Positions 23,650 to 31,790 of a stretch of DNA of 64,000 nucleotides are shown here, piece by piece; the first letter of the stretch is position 1, and every line of letters begins with the position of its first letter. Source of the stretch: Caballeronia fortuita (GTDB lineage Bacteria; Pseudomonadota; Gammaproteobacteria; Burkholderiales; Burkholderiaceae); the NCBI RefSeq assembly GCF_001544835.2, contig NZ_FCNX02000008.1, positions 248,001 to 312,000 of the forward strand, written 5' to 3'. Under the pieces are notes generated by a model, which saw only the letters and a program-made list of their open reading frames with translations, was not told the origin of the DNA and did no database searches. The position numbers were made by a program, and so were the translations under genes.

Positions 23650-25128
23650 ATGCCAAACGACCCGCGCCGCGCTGCCGGTCAATTCATGCCGGCGAGCGTG
23701 CCGGAGGACGATGCCGACATGTTCGAACTCGCGCCCGTCTCGCTCTGGCTCGAGGACTTCAGCGCCGTGCGCGAGCAGTTCGAGCGCTGGCGAGCGGCGG
23801 GCGTCGCCGATCTGCGCGCGTTTCTCGCGGAGCAGCCGGCGCGCGTCGCCGAATGTTCGTCGCGCATTCGTGTCGTGAAGGTGAATCGGCGCACGCTGTC
23901 GCTCTTTCACGCGAAGGACGTCGATCATCTCGTGCAGAACCTCGATCGCGTCTTTCGCGACGACATGCTCACCACGCACGTCGACGAACTCGAGCAACTG
24001 TGGTCGGGCAAGTCGCGCTTCGTCAGTCAGACGGTGAACTACACGCTCGACGGCAAGCGTCTCGACGTGCTGCTCAAGGCGGTCATCCTGCCGGGACACG
24101 AGGACACATGGAGCCGCGTGCTCGTCACGATCGAGGACATCACCGAACTCGAAGCGATGCGCCGCACGGCCGCCGCGAGCGAGCTCTATGCGCGCGGGCT
24201 TTTCGAGCATTCGCCGGTGTCGCTGTGGGTCGAGGATTTCAGTTCCGTGAAGGCGCTGCTCGACGATGTGCGCGAGCGCGGGATCGTCGACTTTCGCACG
24301 TTCACGAACGTGCATCCGGAGTTCGTCGAACGCTGCATGCAGGAGATCCACGTCCTCGACGTAAATCAGCACACGCTGCGCATGTTCGCCGCGCCGACCA
24401 AGGCGACGCTCCTCTCGCGCCTGCCCGACGTGTTCCGCGACGACATGCAGCAGTACTTCCAGGAACAGCTCATCGATCTGTGGGACGGCAAGCTCTTTCA
24501 GCAGCGCGAAGTGCTCAACTACTCGCTCGAAGGTCACGAGGTGCACGTGCATCTGCAGTTCTCGGTATTTCCGGGACACGAGGCGCGCTGGGATCTCGTA
24601 CTCGTCGCGCTGACGGATATCACCGCGCGCAAGAAAGCCGAAGCGTATCTGGAATTCCTCGGCAAGCACGACGTGCTCACGAAGCTCAAGAACCGCTCGT
24701 TTTATATCGACGAAATCAATCGCCTCGAACGCAAGGGCCCGTTCCCGGTGACGGCGATCGCCATCGACGTGAACGGGCTGAAGGCCATCAACGATCAACT
24801 CGGCCACGCCGCCGGCGATGCGCTCCTGCGACGCGCGGGCGAGGTGCTCGGCAAGGCGGTGGAGAAGCCGTATCAGGCGGCGCGCATCGGCGGCGACGAG
24901 TTCATGGTGCTCTTGCCCGGCACGGACGAGCGCGGCGGCGAGACGGTCATCGAAAGCATTCGCCAGTTGCTCGAAGTGAACAACCAGTTCTATTCGGGCA
25001 ATCCGCTTTCGTTCGCGATCGGCGCGGCCACGGCGCACGAGGGGGAGCGTCTGGAGCCGATGCTGCAGCGCGCCGACGCCGCGATGTACGCCGAAAAGCG
25101 CGCGCACTACGACGGCGACAACGCGTAA
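23650..25128 (+). CDS. diguanylate cyclase with duplicated PAS-like sensor domain
   Basis: A 492-residue soluble protein. Residues 28-163 and 188-323 are two copies of the same sensor unit with a 160-residue period (APVSLWLEDFSAV and SPVSLWVEDFSSV at the starts; VFRDDM, LPGH/FPGH and DIT in register). A C-terminal GGDEF domain (about 335-492) has an intact ARIGGDEF active site and the metal/substrate segment IDVNGLKAINDQLGHAAGD. It should make c-di-GMP from two GTP. No membrane helix is seen, so it senses an internal signal. The start at 23650 follows ACGAGG; upstream in-frame starts extend a basic tail. Confidence 0.88.
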   Translation: MPNDPRRAAGQFMPASVPEDDADMFELAPVSLWLEDFSAVREQFERWRAAGVADLRAFLAEQPARVAECSSRIRVVKVNRRTLSLFHAKDVDHLVQNLDRVFRDDMLTTHVDELEQLWSGKSRFVSQTVNYTLDGKRLDVLLKAVILPGHEDTWSRVLVTIEDITELEAMRRTAAASELYARGLFEHSPVSLWVEDFSSVKALLDDVRERGIVDFRTFTNVHPEFVERCMQEIHVLDVNQHTLRMFAAPTKATLLSRLPDVFRDDMQQYFQEQLIDLWDGKLFQQREVLNYSLEGHEVHVHLQFSVFPGHEARWDLVLVALTDITARKKAEAYLEFLGKHDVLTKLKNRSFYIDEINRLERKGPFPVTAIAIDVNGLKAINDQLGHAAGDALLRRAGEVLGKAVEKPYQAARIGGDEFMVLLPGTDERGGETVIESIRQLLEVNNQFYSGNPLSFAIGAATAHEGERLEPMLQRADAAMYAEKRAHYDGDNA

Positions 25129-25527
25129 TTACTGTGCGTGCGTGACTTCGTCGATGCCGCGATCGAGCGCCGGGCACGCGTCGCCGATCTGCTTTTTGTA
25201 CTCGGCCGGATTGCTCGTCTTCAGCTTCTCGAAACGATCGACGGTCGGTTGCGCCTGCGCGAGACCGAGCTTCCATTCGGCGTCGAAGTCGGGCGCATCG
25301 GGATAGCTCGTGCGAACGACGTCGCGAAAACGCGCGACCTTGGCTGCATCGATATGACAGACATCGGCTGCGCCGCGCGCGATATTCGCGCTCGTCATCA
25401 CGCCCTCGGCGGCGGCCAGTTCCTTCGATGACGGATGGCCCGGCGGCATCGCGTTCTGCGCGCTTGCGCCGAGACTCCATGCGATAAGGAAGGCGGAAAC
25501 AAGAAAGATCGGACGCTGCTTGAGCAT
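25129..25527 (-). CDS. secreted protein of unknown function
   Basis: A 132-residue protein with a signal peptide (FLVSAFLIAWSLGASAQ, cleavage near ASA). The mature domain is helical with two cysteines (VCHIDAA and DACPALD) that could form a disulfide. It contains EWKLGLAQAQPTVDRFEKLK. No family was recognised. Its stop codon directly abuts the end of the convergent cyclase gene. A good -10 (TATAAT) is found upstream. Confidence 0.75.
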   Translation of the reverse strand: MLKQRPIFLVSAFLIAWSLGASAQNAMPPGHPSSKELAAAEGVMTSANIARGAADVCHIDAAKVARFRDVVRTSYPDAPDFDAEWKLGLAQAQPTVDRFEKLKTSNPAEYKKQIGDACPALDRGIDEVTHAQ

Positions 25528-25558
25528 GTGATTTCGAACCGGTTCGTGGGGTGAAAAA

Positions 25559-25585
25559 ATTATAGGTGAAGGCCTCTCGTTGCAA
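25559..25585 (-). promoter_or_regulatory. probable sigma-70 promoter of the 25129 gene
   Basis: On the minus strand TTGCAA (25580-25585) and TATAAT (25559-25564), 15 bases apart, 32 bases before the start codon. Confidence 0.5.
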
Positions 25586-25657
25586 CGTCCGTTATGGCGA
25601 GGATGCGTCAAAACCGCGTGCTAGAATCGATTTTCACTGCCGTTCTCAGACAGAAAA

Positions 25658-26338
25658 ATGAAAAAAGGAAGCAAGGCCGCTGGTGCCGCGCCCTCGTCGA
25701 CCACGGAGCAGGGACGGCGCAAGTACGATCCTGAGGAGACCAAGCGGAACATTCTCGACATCGCCACGCAGGAGTTCTCGGCGATGGGCCTCGCGGGCGC
25801 GCGCGTCGACGCCATCGCGGAGCGCACCAACACCACGAAGCGCATGCTGTACTACTACTTCGGCAGCAAGGAAGGGCTGTACGAAGCGGTATTGGAGCAG
25901 GTCTACGGCGACATCCGCGCGCTCGAACAGGAACTGCAGCTCGCGGAAATGGAGCCGGAGGAAGCGCTGCGCGAGTTCGTCGGTTTCACGTTCGATTATC
26001 ACGACAAGCATCGCGATTTCGTGCGGCTCGTGACCATCGAAAACATCCACAGCGCGAAGTACATCGAACAATCGAAGACCTTCAAGGCGCGCAATTCGAC
26101 GGTCGTGAAGACCATCGAGGATCTCATCGCGCGCGGTGTCGCGGCGGGCAAGTTCCGCGACGATGTCGATCCGATCGATCTGCATTTGATGACCAGCTCG
26201 TTCTGCTTTCACCGCGTGGCGAACCGGCATACGTGGGGCGCGGCGTTCGGGCGCGATCCGTCGGGCGCGCGCTCGCGTGCGCGTCACCGCGAGATGATCG
26301 TCGATGCGGTGCTGCGGTTCATGCGGCGCGACGGCTGA
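25658..26338 (+). CDS. TetR-family transcriptional regulator
   Basis: A 226-residue regulator. The N-terminal helix-turn-helix spans about residues 28-75 (RVDAIAERTNTTKRMLYYYF with the typical FGSKEGLYEAVLE). The C-terminal ligand domain includes FTFDYHDKHRDFVRLVTIEN and DLHLMTSSFCFHRVANRHTW. It is the nearest regulator to the shikimate dehydrogenase and dehydroshikimate dehydratase genes and may control quinate/shikimate use. That link rests on position only. The start at 25658 has a poor ribosome binding site. Confidence 0.88.
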   Translation: MKKGSKAAGAAPSSTTEQGRRKYDPEETKRNILDIATQEFSAMGLAGARVDAIAERTNTTKRMLYYYFGSKEGLYEAVLEQVYGDIRALEQELQLAEMEPEEALREFVGFTFDYHDKHRDFVRLVTIENIHSAKYIEQSKTFKARNSTVVKTIEDLIARGVAAGKFRDDVDPIDLHLMTSSFCFHRVANRHTWGAAFGRDPSGARSRARHREMIVDAVLRFMRRDG

Positions 26339-26371
26339 GTTTCTCCCGCGCTTTTTTCGCGCGCAAATAAA

Positions 26372-26403
26372 ACGGCGACGCTCTTGCGAGGTCGCCGTTT
26401 TTC
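26372..26403. terminator. bidirectional terminator between tetR-type gene and dehydrogenase
   Basis: A 9-bp stem AACGGCGAC / GTCGCCGTT flanked by A-rich and T-rich runs, so it can serve both convergent genes. Confidence 0.8.
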
Positions 26404-26418
26404 ATCGCCAGCGATGCA

Positions 26419-27276
26419 TCAACGTTCGAGCAAGCTCTGGAAATGCGCGAACATGCGCTCGGCATCCGGCTCGCGGCCGGTGAAGATGCGCAGCGCGTCG
26501 ACCGCCTGACACACCGCCATGCCGCCGCCGCTCACCGTGCGGCAGCCGAGCGCCTTCGCCACCTTCAGCAGTTCGGTTTCGAGCGGGAAATAGACGATCT
26601 CCGCGACCCACAATTCCTTGTGCAGATATTCCGCCGGCAAGGGCAGGCCGGGGAGCTTCGCCATGCCGGTCGGCGTCGCGTGGATGAGGCCGCTCGCGCC
26701 GGCGAGCGTGTCGCGCAGATCGCCGCCGCTTTTCACGACGCGATCGGGAAAGCGCGCCGCGAGTTCGGCGGCGAGCGAGGCTGCGCGGGTGTCGTCGGAA
26801 TCGAACAGCGTGAGTTCGCGCGCGCCCATCGTGAGCGCCGCGTGCGCAACGGCCGCGCCCGCGCCGCCCGCGCCCAGTTGCACGACGCGCGCGAGCGGCG
26901 CGCCCGGCAGACCGCGCTGGAACGCGCGCGCGAAGCCCGACCAGTCCGTGTTGTAGCCGATGCGCTTGCCATCCTTCAGCACCACCGTATTGACCGCGCC
27001 GAGCGCGCGCGCGTCGGGATCGAGGTCATCGAGCAACGGGATCACGCTTTGCTTGCACGGATACGTGATGTTCAGGCCGTCGTAGCCCATGCGCTCGGCG
27101 GCATCGAGCAGGTCGGGCAGGGCGGGCGGCTCCAGTTCGAGCGCCAGCAGATCGATTCGTCGATACACGTAATTGAGCCCGAGATGGCCGCCTTCCTTCT
27201 CGTGCATGGCGGGCGTGAGCGAGCCGCCGATGCCCGATCCGATCAGGCCGATGAGATACGAAGTCTTGTTGATCAT
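26419..27276 (-). CDS. shikimate/quinate dehydrogenase (AroE family)
   Basis: A 285-residue cytosolic oxidoreductase. The substrate-binding half has GSGIGGSLTPAMHEKEG and GLNITYPCKQSVIPLLDDL, with the catalytic Lys in the YPCKQ run. The nucleotide half has QLGAGGAGAAVAHAAL and the family end AVDALRIFTG. The loop FDSDDTR after the glycine motif (Asp rather than a basic pair) suggests NAD preference, as in quinate-type YdiB/QuiB-like enzymes. It would feed 3-dehydroshikimate to the divergent dehydratase. The start at 27276 follows CCGGAGCG. Confidence 0.88.
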   Translation of the reverse strand: MINKTSYLIGLIGSGIGGSLTPAMHEKEGGHLGLNYVYRRIDLLALELEPPALPDLLDAAERMGYDGLNITYPCKQSVIPLLDDLDPDARALGAVNTVVLKDGKRIGYNTDWSGFARAFQRGLPGAPLARVVQLGAGGAGAAVAHAALTMGARELTLFDSDDTRAASLAAELAARFPDRVVKSGGDLRDTLAGASGLIHATPTGMAKLPGLPLPAEYLHKELWVAEIVYFPLETELLKVAKALGCRTVSGGGMAVCQAVDALRIFTGREPDAERMFAHFQSLLER

Positions 27277-27381
27277 GCGAGCGCTCCGGCATGGATGAGC
27301 ACTGCCATGCTGCAGTGCGGGATTGAATACGCCGCAGTGTGAACGCACGCGCGTGGCTTGTCGGTTCGTGTTTTCACTTAT

Positions 27382-27409
27382 TTGTACGGTCTAGTTAGTT
27401 TGTTATTAT
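27382..27409 (+). promoter_or_regulatory. sigma-70 promoter of the dehydratase gene
   Basis: TTGTAC and TATTAT with a 16-base spacer, in an unusually AT-rich stretch between the divergent catabolic genes. The spacer (GGTCTAGTTAGTTTGT) is a plausible place for the operator. Confidence 0.55.
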
Positions 27410-27518
27410 CCCGCAGAATGACATGGATTGCGCGCGTGCTTCGCCCGCAACGGCCTAAACTGAACGGCACCGCGCTCGATCCATCCCGCATTCACCGAAT
27501 TGCAACGAGGAGGCAGCG

Positions 27519-29435
27519 ATGCTGCGTTCGATCCGCACTTCCATCGCGACGGTTTCCATCAGCGGCACGCTTCCCGAGAAGCTGCAGGCCATCAAGGTGG
27601 CCGGTTTCGACGGCTTAGAGATCTTCGAGAACGATCTGCTGTACTTCGACGGCACGCCCGCCGACGTGCGCCGCATGTGCGCCGATCTCGGCCTCGAAAT
27701 CTATCTGTTTCAGCCGTTCCGCGATTTCGACGGCGTGAGTCCCGAGCGACTGGCGCGCAATGTCGAGCGGGCGAAGCGCAAGTTCGAGCTGATGCATGAG
27801 CTCGGCACGGATCGCATTCTCGTGTGCAGCAATGTGTCGCCGGACACGATCCGCGACGACGCGCTCCTCACCGATCAGCTCGGCGTGCTCGCGAACATCG
27901 CGGAGCAAGCAGGCGTGATCGTCGCGTACGAAGCGCTCGCGTGGGGCCGCTACGTCAACTCGTACAAGCACGCGTGGAAGCTCGTCGATGCCGTGAATCA
28001 TCCGAATCTCGGCCTCGCGCTCGACACGTTCCACACGCTGTCGATCGGCGATTCCGTCGACGAGATCGCGTCGATTCCGGGCGAGCGCATCGCGTTCGTG
28101 CAGATCGCCGATGCGCCCATTCTCGCGATGGACGTGCTCGAATGGAGCCGTCACTATCGATGCTTTCCGGGGCAGGGCGCGTTCGACGTCGCGGGTTTCA
28201 CGGCGCGCGTGCTCGAAGCGGGTTACAAGGGACCGCTGTCGCTCGAAATCTTCAACGACGGCTTTCGCGCCGCGCCGACCGCGATCACGGCGGCGGACGG
28301 CTATCGCTCGCTGCGCTTTCTCGAAGAGCAGACGCGCGCGCTGCTGGTTTCCGAAGGCAAGGACGTGCCGCCGGAGCTGTTCAACCCGCCCGCGCCGCCC
28401 GAGCACATCGGTTTCCAGTTTCTGGAATTCGCCGTCGACGATGCAACGCGCGAGCATCTGTCGCAATGGCTCGGCAGGCTGGGTTTCAGGCTCGCGGGCA
28501 AGCATCGTTCGAAGGAGGTCGCGCTGTATCGGCATGGCGCGGGATCGATCGTGCTCAACGCCGAGGCCGATTCCTTCGCGAGCGCGTTCTTCCAGAAGCA
28601 TGGCTTGTCGCTGTGCGCGTCGGCGTTTCATGTCGATGACGCGGCGCAGGCGTTCGAGCGCGCTGCCGCGTTCGGATCGCAGCCGTTTTCGGGGCGCGTC
28701 GGGCCGAACGAGCGCGTCGTCCCGGGCGTGCAATCGCCCGATGGCAGCCTCGATTATTTCGTCGACGAAGCGAAGGGCGGGCCGACCTTGTGGGAATCGG
28801 ACTTCATCCTGACCGACATCGACGGGCCGTATGAAGTGGGGCCGCTCTCGCGCATCGATCACGTGTGCCTGTCGCTGCCCGCCGATGCGCTCGATACATG
28901 GGTGCTGTTTTTCCGCAGCGCGTTCGGTTTCGAGACCGAGCCCGCCGTGCTCGTGCCCGATCCGTATGGGCTCGTGCGCAGCCGCGCGGTGCGAAGCCGC
29001 GACGGGTCGGTGCGCATCGCGCTGAATGCATCGATGGATCGCTACACGGCGGTGTCGGAGTCGCTCTCGACGTATCGCGGCTCGGGCCTGAACCACGTCG
29101 CGTTCAGCACGCCCGATATCTTCGATGCGATTCCACGCCTCGAAGCCGACGGCGTCAAATTTCTGCGCATTCCGCGCAACTACTACGACGATCTCGTCGC
29201 GCGCTTCGGCCTGCCCGACGAGCAGATCGACGAGATGCGCGAGCACAACATTCTCTACGACCGCGACGAGCGCGGCGGCGAGTTCTTCCATGCGTACACG
29301 GAGCAGCTCGATCAGCGATTTTTCCTCGAAGTGATCGAACGTCGCGGCGGCTACGACGGCTACGGCGCCGCCAATGCGGCGGTGCGTCTCGCGGCGCACG
29401 CGCAACAGCAGCAGCGCGCCCGCCGGATGGCCTGA
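27519..29435 (+). CDS. quiC: 3-dehydroshikimate dehydratase fused to an HPPD-like VOC domain
   Basis: A 638-residue two-domain protein. Residues 1-275 are a xylose-isomerase-like TIM barrel with the metal ligands of dehydroshikimate dehydratases: VIVAYEALAWGRYVN (Glu), LGLALDTFHTL (Asp, His), FVQIADAP (Gln) and LSLEIFNDGFR (Glu). The remainder holds two VOC modules like 4-hydroxyphenylpyruvate dioxygenase (GFQFLEFAVDDATREHLSQW and IDHVCLSLPADALDTW). It converts 3-dehydroshikimate to protocatechuate in quinate/shikimate breakdown; the role of the C-terminal domain is not known. A GAGGAGG box precedes the ATG. Confidence 0.9.
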   Translation: MLRSIRTSIATVSISGTLPEKLQAIKVAGFDGLEIFENDLLYFDGTPADVRRMCADLGLEIYLFQPFRDFDGVSPERLARNVERAKRKFELMHELGTDRILVCSNVSPDTIRDDALLTDQLGVLANIAEQAGVIVAYEALAWGRYVNSYKHAWKLVDAVNHPNLGLALDTFHTLSIGDSVDEIASIPGERIAFVQIADAPILAMDVLEWSRHYRCFPGQGAFDVAGFTARVLEAGYKGPLSLEIFNDGFRAAPTAITAADGYRSLRFLEEQTRALLVSEGKDVPPELFNPPAPPEHIGFQFLEFAVDDATREHLSQWLGRLGFRLAGKHRSKEVALYRHGAGSIVLNAEADSFASAFFQKHGLSLCASAFHVDDAAQAFERAAAFGSQPFSGRVGPNERVVPGVQSPDGSLDYFVDEAKGGPTLWESDFILTDIDGPYEVGPLSRIDHVCLSLPADALDTWVLFFRSAFGFETEPAVLVPDPYGLVRSRAVRSRDGSVRIALNASMDRYTAVSESLSTYRGSGLNHVAFSTPDIFDAIPRLEADGVKFLRIPRNYYDDLVARFGLPDEQIDEMREHNILYDRDERGGEFFHAYTEQLDQRFFLEVIERRGGYDGYGAANAAVRLAAHAQQQQRARRMA

Positions 29436-29441
29436 GCGCGT

Positions 29442-29759
29442 TCAGGCGCTTTCGGCTTTTCCGCTGCCCGCCGCGGGTTCGCGCTCGCGGCGCCGCTCGT
29501 CTTCCTGACTGCGGGTGGCGGCTTCGAACGCGTCGATCTGCAGATAGAGCCGATGCACGGTCTGAATCTGCGTGTGGGAGAGATGGGACCGGCGCGTGAT
29601 CGATGCGAGCCGCTCGCGCCAGTACGAAGGCGGCAGCAACGGACCGCCGAGATCGCACGACAATGAACGACGCAGCACCAGTTCGAGGTGCGTCAGGTCC
29701 TGGTCAGCCAGCAACGCCGAGAACGCGCCCTGCGGCTTGGTATCGGGGAATGGGTCCAT
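29442..29759 (-). CDS. small conserved-type hypothetical protein
   Basis: A 105-residue soluble protein beginning MDPFPDTKPQGAFSALLADQ. A helical middle (PPSYWRERLASITRRSHLSH followed by VHRLYLQIDAFE) leads to a charged C-terminal tail. No family was recognised. It is convergent with quiC, with only six bases between them, and lies just before the tRNA gene. Confidence 0.65.
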   Translation of the reverse strand: MDPFPDTKPQGAFSALLADQDLTHLELVLRRSLSCDLGGPLLPPSYWRERLASITRRSHLSHTQIQTVHRLYLQIDAFEAATRSQEDERRREREPAAGSGKAESA

Positions 29760-29898
29760 TACTCCGATGGCGGCGCAATTGGGCGGAACTTGATAGGTGC
29801 AAACCCTGAATCGCGACTCTTCCCGCGATGCGCGACGACACGATAGCGTTTGCTATACTCTGCGCTCGCTTGGCCCTGCTTTCGGCCGGCGCGGTCCG

Positions 29899-29973
29899 CT
29901 CCCCGTAGTTCAATGGATAGAACGAGTGCCTCCTAAGCGCTAGATGCAGGTTCGATTCCTGCCGGGGGGACCA
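29899..29973 (+). tRNA. tRNA-Arg (anticodon CCU)
   Basis: A 75-base cloverleaf with acceptor stem CTCCCCG / CGGGGGG, D-arm GTTCAATGGATAGAAC, anticodon loop CTCCTAA (anticodon CCT at 29932-29934), T-arm GCAGG-TTCGATT-CCTGC and an encoded CCA. The layout matches E. coli argW. I see no repeated 3' end downstream that would mark an integrated element. Confidence 0.95.
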
Positions 29974-30265
29974 GATCCCGCATGCCGCTCGCCGCGGCTT
30001 CGTCATCAGTCAGTCAGCAGTTCACCCGCCGCACCACCTTCCCTCGATCCGTCACCTCCATTGCGCGAACTCGCCGCTTCGTCGCCGCTTCGTCGCGACC
30101 TGACTCCGATCCATTCACGATCCTGAATCGACATCGAAATTTTTAATAACTTTCTCTTATAGCCATTCTCGCGCACGATGCACCCACCATCTTCCGGTGC
30201 GGCATGGCGTTTCCAGAATCGGATCAAGCGCCGGACGAGCGCAATGACACATAACGGAGACAGAC

Positions 30266-31618
30266 ATGGCGAGCGCAAATGCGACGGTGGCCGGGCAGTC
30301 GAACGGGCGTCGTCAGAACAGATGGGTGCAGTTGGTCATCGGGATCATCTGCATGGGACTTGTCGCCAACTTCCAGTACGCGTGGACGTTGTTCGTCATG
30401 CCGATGGACGCGAAACATCACTGGGGCCAGGCGGCGATCCAGACCGCTTTCACGATCTTCATCGTCACCGAGACGTGGCTCGTGCCCGTCGAGGGCTGGC
30501 TCGTCGATAAGTTCGGGCCGCGGCCGGTGGTGATGGGCGGCGCGATCTGCGCGGCGATCGGCTGGATCATCGATGCCCACGCCACCACGCTCATGCATCT
30601 ATACATCGCCGAAGTGGTCGCGGGTATCGGCGCGGGCTGCGTGTACGGCACCTGCGTCGGCACGGCGCTCAAGTGGTTCCCGGACAAGCGCGGTCTCGCG
30701 GCCGGTCTGACGGCGGCGGGTTTCGGCGCGGGCGCGGCCGTGACCGTGATCCCGATCTCCAACATGATTCAGAGTTCCGGCTACGAGCACGCGTTCATGT
30801 TCTTCGGCATCCTGCAGGGCGCATGCATCTTCGTGCTCGCGCTGATGCTCGTGCGTCCGAATCCGCCGAAAGATATCGTGCCGGCCAAGCGCATCGTCGC
30901 GACCAAGATCGACTATACGACCGGACAGATGGTGCGCGCGCCCATCTTCTGGGTGCTATACGCGATGTTCGTGGCGGTCGCGGCGGGCGGCGTGATCGCC
31001 ACGGCGCAGTTCGGACCGATCGCCAAGGAATACGGCTTCGCGAGCCTGCCCGTGAGCCTCTTCGGCGCGACCTTGCCGCTGCTCGCGATGACGCTGTCCA
31101 TCGACAACCTCTGCAACGGCTTCACGCGACCGCTCTGCGGCTTCATCTCCGACAAGATCGGCCGCGAGAACACGATGTTCATCATCTTTTTGGGCGAAGG
31201 CGTCGCGCTGCTGGGGCTGATGCAGTTCGGTCAGAACCCGTATCTCTTCATGCTGTTCGCGGCGATGACGTTCCTGTGCTGGGGCGAAATCTTCTCGATC
31301 TTCCCCGCGACCTGCGCGGACACCTTCGGCAGCAAATACGCCGCCGCGAATGCCGGGACGCTATACACCGCCAAAGGCACGGCTTCGATGATGGTGCCGC
31401 TTGCGTCGGTGCTGGCATCGCTCGGCTCGTGGAACACCGTGTTCATCGCGACCGCGATCACGTCGATAGCGGCGGGCGTGTGCGCGAAGTTCGTGCTCGC
31501 GCCAATGCGCCGCCGATGGATCGACAACACGGTCACGCAGGCGTCGCCGCAGCCCTATCTCGACTTGCCCTTCCAGACCGACTGGACGGATGCCCCGAGC
31601 AAGTCGTCGACCCGATGA
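30266..31618 (+). CDS. oxlT: oxalate/formate antiporter, MFS
   Basis: A 450-residue inner-membrane carrier with 12 helices, of the oxalate:formate antiporter family. Features are IGIICMGLVANFQYAWTLFV, the VEGWLVDKFGPRPVVMGG motif A region, GVIATAQFGPIAKEYGFA, and a C-terminal half with FPATCADTFGSKYAAANAG. It swaps external oxalate for internal formate, the product of oxc and frc that follow. An ACGGAGACAG box supports the start. A terminator at 31638 and a separate promoter before oxc suggest it is its own transcription unit. Confidence 0.92.
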   Translation: MASANATVAGQSNGRRQNRWVQLVIGIICMGLVANFQYAWTLFVMPMDAKHHWGQAAIQTAFTIFIVTETWLVPVEGWLVDKFGPRPVVMGGAICAAIGWIIDAHATTLMHLYIAEVVAGIGAGCVYGTCVGTALKWFPDKRGLAAGLTAAGFGAGAAVTVIPISNMIQSSGYEHAFMFFGILQGACIFVLALMLVRPNPPKDIVPAKRIVATKIDYTTGQMVRAPIFWVLYAMFVAVAAGGVIATAQFGPIAKEYGFASLPVSLFGATLPLLAMTLSIDNLCNGFTRPLCGFISDKIGRENTMFIIFLGEGVALLGLMQFGQNPYLFMLFAAMTFLCWGEIFSIFPATCADTFGSKYAAANAGTLYTAKGTASMMVPLASVLASLGSWNTVFIATAITSIAAGVCAKFVLAPMRRRWIDNTVTQASPQPYLDLPFQTDWTDAPSKSSTR

Positions 31619-31637
31619 AGCAGTGCTCGCCCGAAAA

Positions 31638-31668
31638 AAGGCCGCGTGACGGAACGTCCGCGGCCTTT
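31638..31668 (+). terminator. oxlT terminator
   Basis: A 9-10-bp stem AAAGGCCGCG / CGCGGCCTTT with only a short T run. Confidence 0.65.
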
Positions 31669-31726
31669 CGCCCTGATGAAGCAGCCCTCTTAGGGTTGAT
31701 CCTGATCCCTGAAATCGAAGTAAGCT

Positions 31727-31756
31727 TTGACAAATCCAGTATCTGATATCTAGTAT
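31727..31756 (+). promoter_or_regulatory. sigma-70 promoter of oxc-frc
   Basis: A perfect TTGACA at 31727-31732 and TAGTAT at 31751-31756, 18 bases apart. The leader would be about 28 bases. Confidence 0.7.
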
Positions 31757-31760
31757 ATCA
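31744..31760. promoter_or_regulatory. palindromic operator over the oxc -10 box
   Basis: TGATAT-CTAGT-ATATCA, a perfect 6-bp inverted repeat with a 5-base centre covering the -10. A repressor here would block transcription. The binding protein is unknown; a GntR- or TetR-type is possible. Confidence 0.5.
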
Positions 31761-31790
31761 CCAACATAACCGGCCCTCTGGGGGAGACAA

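Noticed and set aside
27615-29405. Long minus-strand open frame opposite quiC
   Set aside because: It is a high-GC antisense shadow with arginine/histidine-rich composition; the plus strand encodes clear enzyme motifs.
29899-30265. tRNA-Arg 3' end as an attachment site of an integrated island
   Set aside because: I found no repeated tRNA end, integrase or mobility gene downstream; the oxalate genes look like native chromosome.
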